Source: a bacterium (GTDB taxonomy: Bacteria; SZUA-182; SZUA-191). Taken from it: a stretch of 12,329 nucleotides of DNA. A program made the position numbers and the translations under genes. The stretch lies in the NCBI GenBank assembly GCA_003230535.1, contig QIEW01000274.1, forward strand, positions 1 through 12,329, in the 5' to 3' direction. Below, one piece after another: positions 5,821 through 11,786 of the stretch. Position 1 is the stretch's first letter; each line of letters begins with the position of its first letter. Under the pieces are notes generated by a model, which did not search any database, was not told the origin of the DNA, and saw only the letters and a list, made by a program, of their open reading frames with translations.

Positions 5821-6549
5821 ATGACGGTGTCCTACTCTGCATCCGGAGATGAGCTGGTAATGGAGCGATTGTGGCCTGGGAGAGAACCGGCTTGGTCGCC
5901 GGACGGCCGCTATATAGCCTATGTCGACGGTGGGATTTGGATAGCGGACCCTAAAGGCTTAGAGCGGCGTCAGCTCACTAAGACCGGAGAACAGCCGGTC
6001 TGGTCGCCGGACAGCCTTTCCCTGGCCTATGCTGATGCAGGGATCTGGATTATAAATATAGCGGGAGGAGAAAAGGAGCGGCTGGTAGAAACCGGTTCAT
6101 CCCCAAGCTGGTCACCGGAAGGGGAACAGCTTTTTTATGTTGACGGTGGGATCTGGTCTATAGACCTCAATACGCGGAGCCGAAAACAAATTCTACCAGG
6201 AAAAAGAGTCCTAAATCCCAGGCTGTTACCTAAAAGTTTAGCTCTCATATTCGAGCGATTTGATCCCCGGCAATGGAAGTTTGATCTGTGGCAGATCATC
6301 CAGGGGAAGCCGCAAGAACTTTTCTTGACCAATGCCCAAAGTCCGGCAATCTCTCCGGATGGTCGGTTGCTGCTTTATTCCGGAGATGGAATTTGGTTGG
6401 TTCAACTGGATGGGAAACAAAAAGAAAAGCTTGTCGCAGCCGGTAGCTGCCCAAATTGGTCGCCGGACGGGAGGAAAATTATCTTTAATTTTCAAGGTAA
6501 CATTTGGGTGATGGATTCTCCTTATGAGGGTAAAGCGGCCACCTTATAA
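5821..6549 (+). CDS. TolB-like six-bladed beta-propeller protein, probable lipoprotein
   Basis: From the first canonical start the protein has 242 residues, nearly all made of six WD40-like/PD40 blades of about 36-40 residues. They are recognisable by WSPDG or SPDG, then IAYVD or similar, then GIW. The extreme N-terminus (YSASGDELVMERL) would close the last blade. Such propellers sit in the periplasm and bind proteins or peptides. In the same frame immediately upstream (5740-5799) is a hydrophobic stretch ending LAGC, a classic lipobox, with Cys at 5797. Yet there is no ATG, GTG or TTG in that frame between the TGA at 5677 and 5821. A GTG at 5723 lies in another frame and meets this one at a run of six T (5738-5743). 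The true product is therefore probably an approximately 250-280-residue lipoprotein whose start has been lost, frameshifted or misread. Confidence 0.75.
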   Translation: MTVSYSASGDELVMERLWPGREPAWSPDGRYIAYVDGGIWIADPKGLERRQLTKTGEQPVWSPDSLSLAYADAGIWIINIAGGEKERLVETGSSPSWSPEGEQLFYVDGGIWSIDLNTRSRKQILPGKRVLNPRLLPKSLALIFERFDPRQWKFDLWQIIQGKPQELFLTNAQSPAISPDGRLLLYSGDGIWLVQLDGKQKEKLVAAGSCPNWSPDGRKIIFNFQGNIWVMDSPYEGKAATL

Positions 6550-6856
6550 GCAACCGTATTGTTGTTGCGGACAGTGGAGCCGATACTGCCTTAATAACAT
6601 TTTATCATGAGCAGGAGAAGGGGAGATGTCTCTAGTACACCGTTTTGTAAGTTTTTAAGTTTATCCTGTATTGTTTTGTCATTCCTGCCCCTGCCTTCGC
6701 AGGGATAAACTTCAGCAGGAATCCACAGGTTTTTTATCGGTCTGCCATTCCTGGTCAAGCCAGGAATGACAGACTTTATAAACTCAGTTATTTACAAAAT
6801 GATGTACTAGCGCTGTTTTGCTGTTTTAATAGATGAAATAGGCAAAAGGGGGTGTT
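6550..6856. other. 307-bp intergenic region before the PEGA/FGE gene
   Basis: The region holds an 82-bp unassigned stretch after the propeller gene, the 179-bp inverted-repeat element MITE-3, and a 46-bp leader ending in AAGGGGGTG. No coding frame or clear terminator was seen. Confidence 0.75.
6632..6810. mobile_element. MITE-3, 179-bp long inverted repeat
   Basis: The terminal inverted repeats are CTAGTACACCGTTTTGTAA (6632-6650) and TTACAAAATGATGTACTAG (6792-6810), 17 of 19 bases complementary. The similarity continues inward (AGTTTAT...GTCATTCCTG against CAGGAATGAC...TTTATAAACT), so the whole element can fold into one long hairpin. The outer CTAG is palindromic and could be target duplication or part of the terminus. 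It contains the GTCATTCCTG/CAGGAATGAC type of inverted repeat that is widespread in bacterial intergenic DNA. Confidence 0.75.
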
Positions 6857-6862
6857 TTGCTT

Positions 6863-8344
6863 GTGAGAGGGGATTGGCTGAACTTTTTTATCAGGGCGGT
6901 CTGTTTAATGTTGCTGTTAGGCGCTTTGATCTGTCCGGATGTTGTGACAGCTCAAACTAAGGGGGGATTATATATCTCGACCAATCCATCCTCAGCCGAA
7001 ATTATCATTGACGGAAAGCTATATGGCGCCAGCCCGGCATTCTTGTCTAAACTTACTCCAGGGAATCATATAATACAATTAAAAAAAGATGGGTATAGTG
7101 ATATTACTGAACAGATCGTGGTAGAGCCTAATCGGATTAAAGATGTAAAGTTTACCCTGAAGGCGGAGAGGGGTTTTATTAATGTCAAAAGCTCGCCAAC
7201 CGGGGCGGAAGTGAGCCTGGATAATAGGCCCAGAGGGAGGACGCCGTTGTATCTCCGGGGAATATTGGCTACCTCGCACCAACTCAGCCTATCCTTACGA
7301 GGCCATGAGCTCTGGACGAAAGAGATTGAGTTAAAGTCCGGGGAGCAAAAAGTGGTCTCGGCAAAACTTACCCCTAAATCAAGCAGGCGGCACAGCGGAG
7401 CATCGCATATCCAGGATCATAAAGAGTGTACCGGCTGCCATACATTAGAGAGCCTGGGAGGTAAGATACAAATCGCTTCTGATCCGGAGGGAGCGGATGT
7501 AATTATCAACAAAGAAAGTCGCGGGCGTACTCCCCTTAGTTTGACCCTGTTCCCGGGAAACTATAATATCGTGGTCGTCAAGCCTAATTATGAACCTTAT
7601 CAGAGAACATTGGAACTGGCTTCGCGGGAGACGTTAAGCTTCAAGACGGAGCTGCGCTACAAATATGACGCAGATGATATGGTGCTTATTACGGAAGGGG
7701 TGTTTATTATGGGTAACAGTAAGAGCCGTAAAGATGAGCGACCTACCCATAAAGTCTATCTAAAAGCGTTTTATATTGACCGGCATGAAACAACTAATGC
7801 AGAATACAGGGAATTTTTCAGGGCTACCGGCCACCGGGTGACCTCTTATCCCTTTGAGAAAGATTTTGGAAAGGAGCAGCAGCCGGTAGTAGGAGTTTCC
7901 TGGAGTGATGCGGTAGCTTATTGCAGATGGGCCGGTAAACGTCTGCCCACTGAGGCGGAATGGGAGAAAGCCGCCCGGGGGACGGAAGGTTTTATTTATC
8001 CTTGGGGAAATAACTGGCAACCCGAATATGCTAACAGCCGGCTGTCAGAGTTGAATTGCACCACCGGGGCAGGGAAATACCAACTGGGCATCAGTGTCTA
8101 CGGTATTTTTGATATGGCGGGAAATGTCTGGGAATGGTGCGCGGATTACTACCATGCCACTTACTACCCCAACAGCCCTTATCATGACCCCAGGGGGCCG
8201 AAAAAAGGCGTTTTTCGGGCGCTGCGGGGCGGTTCCTGGAGCGATGATTTCTTCAACCTTAGAACTGCCGCCAGACGGGGCGCTAAACCATCCACCCGCC
8301 TAAACAATATTGGTTTCCGCTGCGCCAAAGATGTTGCCAGATAA
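6863..8344 (+). CDS. Exported protein with three PEGA domains, a CxxCH motif and an FGE/SUMF1-fold domain
   Basis: Residue numbers count from the in-frame TTG at 6857; I prefer GTG 6863 because AAGGGGGTG (6846-6854) leaves 10 bases to it and only four to TTG. After a signal peptide (about 12-33, ending VVTAQ) come three PEGA beta-domains (37-101, 106-171, 202-266). Between the second and third is KECTGCH (CxxCH, 191-195), a c-type heme-binding motif. The C-terminal 275-493 is an FGE-sulfatase/SUMF1 domain: GVFIMGN, YIDRHETTNAEYREF, PVVGVSWSDAVAYCRWAGKRLPTEAEWEKAARG, YPWGN, GNVWEWCADYY, RGGSW, NNIGFRC. The two active-site cysteines of formylglycine-generating enzyme, expected in the segment before AAR, are absent (sequence NLRTAARRG). 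It is therefore more likely a binding or structural envelope protein than a sulfatase activator. Role unknown. Confidence 0.88.
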   Translation: MRGDWLNFFIRAVCLMLLLGALICPDVVTAQTKGGLYISTNPSSAEIIIDGKLYGASPAFLSKLTPGNHIIQLKKDGYSDITEQIVVEPNRIKDVKFTLKAERGFINVKSSPTGAEVSLDNRPRGRTPLYLRGILATSHQLSLSLRGHELWTKEIELKSGEQKVVSAKLTPKSSRRHSGASHIQDHKECTGCHTLESLGGKIQIASDPEGADVIINKESRGRTPLSLTLFPGNYNIVVVKPNYEPYQRTLELASRETLSFKTELRYKYDADDMVLITEGVFIMGNSKSRKDERPTHKVYLKAFYIDRHETTNAEYREFFRATGHRVTSYPFEKDFGKEQQPVVGVSWSDAVAYCRWAGKRLPTEAEWEKAARGTEGFIYPWGNNWQPEYANSRLSELNCTTGAGKYQLGISVYGIFDMAGNVWEWCADYYHATYYPNSPYHDPRGPKKGVFRALRGGSWSDDFFNLRTAARRGAKPSTRLNNIGFRCAKDVAR

Positions 8345-8453
8345 TTTGTCTCTTATCACCAGTTTGTTATCTGTTTGAACGCAACTAAGTGACTTAGAAC
8401 ATTTTAAAGGGTTCATCCGTTTGTGGTTTTTTTGTGCCTTAGTATAGATAAAC

Positions 8454-8586
8454 TCGTAAAAAGTCCCGGATGTCATTGCGAGGCGGGTTTATCGCCGAAG
8501 CAATCCCATTGATTTGTAATGAAATTTGAGATTGCTTCGCTCGCAATGACAAAAATCGGCGTTTTTGACTTTTTACGAAACCATCA
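8454..8586. mobile_element. MITE-2 copy 2 (TCGTAAAAAGTC ends)
   Basis: TCGTAAAAAGTC (8454-8465) and GACTTTTTACGA (8567-8578) enclose an interior nearly identical to copy 1 at 5137-5283. Differences include loss of a TTCGC duplication and a changed base in the spacer. The right outer flank (AACCATCA, to 8586) is shared with copy 1, but the left outer arm has diverged (GATAAAC), and no clear target duplication was found. Confidence 0.85.
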
Positions 8587-8611
8587 TATGGTGGTTAACT
8601 TCCCTTTTTGT

Positions 8612-8670
8612 GCAGTCAGGTCCTCAGACCTGACTGCTGCTTAGGATGTGTCAGATTTCCTGAATTTGAC
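8612..8670. repeat. Two hairpins after MITE-2
   Basis: GCAGTCAGGTC with loop CTCA (8612-8637) has an 11-bp perfect stem. GTCAGATT...AATTTGAC (8650-8670) pairs with one G-T and has a loop containing CCTG. The stems and loops are of the same kind as hairpins 3 and 4 of the array at 5330-5497, and the pair occupies the same position after a MITE-2 copy. Confidence 0.75.
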
Positions 8671-8730
8671 GCCACAGAAAAAATATTACGAATTCATCCT
8701 AAAACGGTATATTGGATATTTCCAAGCCCC

Positions 8731-10353
8731 TTAAGTCATTAGGTGTTTCCAGGGGAGGCATTCGCCGGAAGGTCTGTCACGGGTGATAAAAAAGTCCGGC
8801 GCAGGCTTCATCAGTTGCAGTTCCCTGCGCCAGGATCGGCCTTCCCTGAAAGATTTTATTAAGCGCTCCCCTACCCGCCGGTCACCTCGGGAAAACAGCG
8901 CCTGGGCAAAGGCTGGTCCAACTGAATCGGCCTTCACGCTAGAGAAAGGCGCCAGCGCCTTATTCAGAGCCTTGAGCTTGCGTTTCAGATTCTCTTGAGG
9001 TTCCATCCCGACCCGTTGCCAGGGAGTGAGGGGTTTGGGGACAAAAGGGGATAAGGTAACGCTCAATCGTCCCATTCGGCCAATGGAGGCCGCCCTTCCC
9101 CGCATCATAGCTTTCACTTTTTCAGCCAGCTCAACCAGAGCCTGAAGATCCTCCTCTCCCTCGCCGGGGAGGCCCAACATAAAATAAAGCCGTATGTTTA
9201 ATATATTATATTTGAGACACAGGGAAACCGCATCTAAAACGTCACTTTCAGTAATTCCTTTGTTGATGATCTTACGCAGCCGCTCAGAGCCAGCTTCCGG
9301 CGCCAAGGCTACTGTCTTATGTCCACTCTCCGCCAAGGCGGAAATCAGCGCCTCTTCGACCGTATCCGCCCTCAGAGAGGCTGCCGAAAGTTTTCCTCCC
9401 ATTTCCCGGATAGCTTGGCAGAGTTCCGATATGTGGGGATAATCTGAGACCGCCGCTCCCAAAAGCCCAATCCGGCGGCCTTGTGCTATCCCTTCTCTTA
9501 TATAGGGAAGCAGAGCCTCCAGTGATCGGCATCGGAAAGGTTTATAGGCGGTGGACACTAAACAGAAGCGGCACCCCCGCCCACAACCGCGGGAGAGTTC
9601 CACCAGATACATCTCTCCAAACTCTGTATTTGGGGTATGGAACCTGGAGACAGTAGGCCAGGCATCCAAATCAGTCACCCGGCGGCGCCTGGGCGCCGGC
9701 GCCCCCCAGACAGACTCCATTTCGGCCAGTGTTCCATCTTTATTATAGCGGGGCTGCCAGGCTGCCGGTACATATATACCCGGAATGCGGGCCAGATGTT
9801 CCAATAGTTGACGCTGCTCTTTTCCATAAGCTGCTAAAAAAACATCTATCAGCTCTCCCAAAGTCTCTTCCCCTTCTCCCAGGACAAACGCATCCATTAT
9901 CGGGCTCAGTGGCTCGGGATTAGGGAAGCAGCCTATCCCGCCGGCGATTACTAAAGGTTTTCGGCCTGAAGAGCGGAGTCTTTCGGCTGCCTCCAACTCT
10001 AACCCGGCCAGAACCAGCAGTTGGAGCGCTCGCGGATAATCATTTTCAAAGGAGATAGAAAATGCCAGCAAATCGAACTGTGATACTGGAGTTTGGGATT
10101 CTAAGGACACCAGCGAGCCGGAGGGGATATCCGGCAGCAGATCATACGGCGGGAGGAACACCCGCTCACAGAGTAGTCGGGGATGCTGGTTTAGAAGATA
10201 ATAGATAGTCTGGAAGCCCAGGTTGGACATCCCCACATGGTAGGTGTTGGGATAACATAAAGCCACCTTTATTCTACCGGAAGTAGACTTATAGATAGCG
10301 CCTTTTTCTGAGGCAAGCAGACTATGAATATATCGCCTCTGGCGGGAGGTCAT
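8731..10353 (-). CDS. Radical SAM protein with N-terminal B12-binding-like region
   Basis: This 540-residue cytoplasmic iron-sulfur protein resembles the radical SAM family often annotated as TIGR03960/B12-binding domain-containing radical SAM protein. The N-terminal 25-175 is a Rossmann-like segment (VALCYPNTYHVGMSNLGFQTIYYLL ... VIAGGIGCFPNPEPLSPIMDAFVLGEGEETL) that lacks the classic DxHxxG cobalamin motif. The radical SAM cluster motif is C257xxxC261xxC264 (SRGCGRGCRFC). The TIM-barrel part contains LAPEAGSERLRKIINKGI and LYFMLGLPGEGEEDL. The substrate is unknown; relatives are often fused to or next to a DUF2344 domain that is not visible here. Its ATG overlaps the TAA of the upstream MBL-fold gene (TAATG), and it has no Shine-Dalgarno sequence, so translation is probably coupled. 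Confidence 0.88.
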   Translation of the reverse strand: MTSRQRRYIHSLLASEKGAIYKSTSGRIKVALCYPNTYHVGMSNLGFQTIYYLLNQHPRLLCERVFLPPYDLLPDIPSGSLVSLESQTPVSQFDLLAFSISFENDYPRALQLLVLAGLELEAAERLRSSGRKPLVIAGGIGCFPNPEPLSPIMDAFVLGEGEETLGELIDVFLAAYGKEQRQLLEHLARIPGIYVPAAWQPRYNKDGTLAEMESVWGAPAPRRRRVTDLDAWPTVSRFHTPNTEFGEMYLVELSRGCGRGCRFCLVSTAYKPFRCRSLEALLPYIREGIAQGRRIGLLGAAVSDYPHISELCQAIREMGGKLSAASLRADTVEEALISALAESGHKTVALAPEAGSERLRKIINKGITESDVLDAVSLCLKYNILNIRLYFMLGLPGEGEEDLQALVELAEKVKAMMRGRAASIGRMGRLSVTLSPFVPKPLTPWQRVGMEPQENLKRKLKALNKALAPFSSVKADSVGPAFAQALFSRGDRRVGERLIKSFREGRSWRRELQLMKPAPDFFITRDRPSGECLPWKHLMT

Positions 10354-11354
10354 TATTTTGGTGGGGGAATTTCTAGTTTCATGCCCAGCTTATGGTTTAT
10401 GTATCTGGAACCGAATGTTTGGGCGAATATTTTTTCAGCCGTATTTCCGGTACAATGTGTAGGGACAATGTATGCTACTCCGAGAGCTTTTAGTTTATCC
10501 GCTATGTCTTGAATTTCGTCGTTGTCATAGTTATGGGAAGGTATGCCCATCCAACTCCCGTCTCCCCTCTGCACCGCCTTCCCGGGTTCGAGCAATCTGG
10601 TTCCTCCGGTAACCAGGTATACCTTTTGTTCTCCGGTAATTTCCTGGCTTTTTTGGACTATATTAACTACTTCAGGGTGGCCGCACCCTTGGAGGACCAC
10701 TAACCCTTCAGACGTTTTGAGCACAACATGTATCTCGTCTATCCCGAATGGCCCGCCATGTCTGGATCGGCTATGTAATTTTACCAGAAATATATTAGGA
10801 GTAATCCGTTCAACTTTCTCCATTCGCCTGAAATTTTTACTCCACGGCTCTTGTTCATATAGTTCGATCACCCAGTCCGGGGCGATTATCGGTAAGGAAG
10901 GTTTTAATCCTAGCAGATAATATAATCCATCCGTCATCTCCCAGTGATGATGGGAGATGACTACCAAATCCAAGATACCGGCGTCTACGCCGACCTTCTC
11001 CATATTATTCTTTAGAATATCCCGGTCCCCGCCGGTATCAAACAGGATTTTCTTTCCGTCAAATTCAATTAGAGTGACCAACCCCCAAGCCGGCAAACAA
11101 CCCTTAACCTCGGCCTCTCGCTCACCGTAGAGGTAAGTAAGCCGGGATATGGCAGCCGATGCAGGCGAGGTTTGGGAAGTTGTTTTTAGGGGTAGTGAGG
11201 TTACTTTTGGGGCATCAGTCTTGATTGGGGTCGCCACTTTGGGTTCAGCAGAGGTCTTAGCGGCGATAGCGCCATTTTCTACAAGCAAAATATTTCCACA
11301 ACCAAGTGTCCCAATAAAAATAACTAATAAAATAAATATGAATCTATTTTTCAT
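10353..11354 (-). CDS. Exported metallo-beta-lactamase-fold protein (COG1237-like) with an altered metal motif
   Basis: The protein has 333 residues from the ATG at 11354, preceded by GAGGAG. A longer reading would start inside MITE-1 copy E. Residues 1-20 form a signal sequence (KNRF, then FILLVIFIGTLGC); Cys19 may be lipidated, though TLGC is not an ideal lipobox, and a cut near AIAA is the alternative. A Thr/Ser/Pro/Lys-rich linker follows (33-68). The catalytic domain (70-330) resembles the family of MBL proteins related to methanopterin/DHPR phosphate synthase: FDTGG, GCGHPEV and VPTHCTG are conserved. The canonical HxHxDH is H135-H-H137-W-E139-M140, so the Asp and the last His are replaced. 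Hydrolytic activity is uncertain. It forms a two-gene unit with the downstream radical SAM gene. Confidence 0.82.
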   Translation of the reverse strand: MKNRFIFILLVIFIGTLGCGNILLVENGAIAAKTSAEPKVATPIKTDAPKVTSLPLKTTSQTSPASAAISRLTYLYGEREAEVKGCLPAWGLVTLIEFDGKKILFDTGGDRDILKNNMEKVGVDAGILDLVVISHHHWEMTDGLYYLLGLKPSLPIIAPDWVIELYEQEPWSKNFRRMEKVERITPNIFLVKLHSRSRHGGPFGIDEIHVVLKTSEGLVVLQGCGHPEVVNIVQKSQEITGEQKVYLVTGGTRLLEPGKAVQRGDGSWMGIPSHNYDNDEIQDIADKLKALGVAYIVPTHCTGNTAEKIFAQTFGSRYINHKLGMKLEIPPPK

Positions 11355-11367
11355 GGCAAGCTCCTCA

Positions 11368-11524
11368 CCCGAATAATTCGGGATCATAAACACGCTCGGA
11401 GTTGGTCGCTTCCATAGCGGGAGTTTTCGGTGATTGGTATGAAAACTTTGTTTTTTGACCGTTATTTTGTAAGTAGCTGTCTTCAAATACACAATGCTCA
11501 CCGTGGATTTATGAATAATCCGGG
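11368..11524 (-). mobile_element. MITE-1 copy E, full length, inverted
   Basis: The 157-bp copy lies on the minus strand, starting CCCGGATTATTC at 11524 and ending GAATTATTCGGG at 11368. It is flanked by a perfect 4-bp duplication, TGAG on this strand (CTCA at 11364-11367 and 11525-11528 on the plus strand). It ends 13 bp before the MBL start codon, and the right duplication forms part of the TGAGGAG ribosome binding site. It is the only inverted copy, matching the inverted orientation of the gene it precedes. Confidence 0.92.
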
Positions 11525-11554
11525 CTCATACCAATTTACAATTTAATATTACTT

Positions 11555-11637
11555 GTTCGGCTGGTTCTCAAGCCGAAAGTGTCTGGAAAACCACACATCT
11601 CTAGTGGTTTCGGCCTGGGGACAGGCCGGAACATCGG
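11555..11637 (+). repeat. CGGCTTG double-hairpin repeat, copy 3
   Basis: The first hairpin is TTCGGCT...AGCCGAA with a longer loop containing GGTTCTC (11556-11577). The second is TTTCGGCCTG-GGGA-CAGGCCGGAA (11608-11631), followed by CATCGG as in copy 2. The spacer differs from copies 1 and 2, while stems and order are kept. Confidence 0.75.
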
Positions 11638-11668
11638 AATACGTTTCAGTAAAAAGCATACGTTTAAA

Positions 11669-11752
11669 TGTCATTGCGAACGAAGTGAAGCAATCTCATA
11701 TGCCGCGGGAAAACAAGGGATTGCTTCGTCGCTCTCACTCCTCGCAATGACA
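11669..11752. repeat. MITE-2-like core inverted repeat
   Basis: TGTCATTGCGAACGAAGTGAAGCAATC at the left (given here only to place it: 11669-11695) is mirrored by GATTGCTTCG and CTCGCAATGACA at the right. It corresponds to the interior of MITE-2 but lacks the GTAAAAAGTC ends, so it is a related but separate palindromic repeat. Confidence 0.7.
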
Positions 11753-11786
11753 CAATTATTTGTCTATATTTTATTGAAACGCTGTA

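Larger units (their letters stand above)
8345..8730. other. 386-bp intergenic region between convergent genes
   Basis: The region separates the plus-strand PEGA/FGE gene from the minus-strand radical SAM gene. It contains a small palindrome CTAAGT-G-ACTTAG (8385-8397) followed by CATTTTAAAG, a weak terminator candidate at best. It then has MITE-2 copy 2 and two hairpins (8612-8637 and 8650-8670). The last 60 bp are AT-rich without a recognised feature. Confidence 0.7.
11355..11786. other. 432-bp intergenic region between the cobO and MBL genes
   Basis: Both flanking genes point left. The region holds the MBL ribosome binding site, MITE-1 copy E, a short AT-rich stretch (11529-11553), double-hairpin repeat copy 3 and a core MITE-2-like inverted repeat. 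No open frame there looks real; those present follow repeat sequences. Confidence 0.75.
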
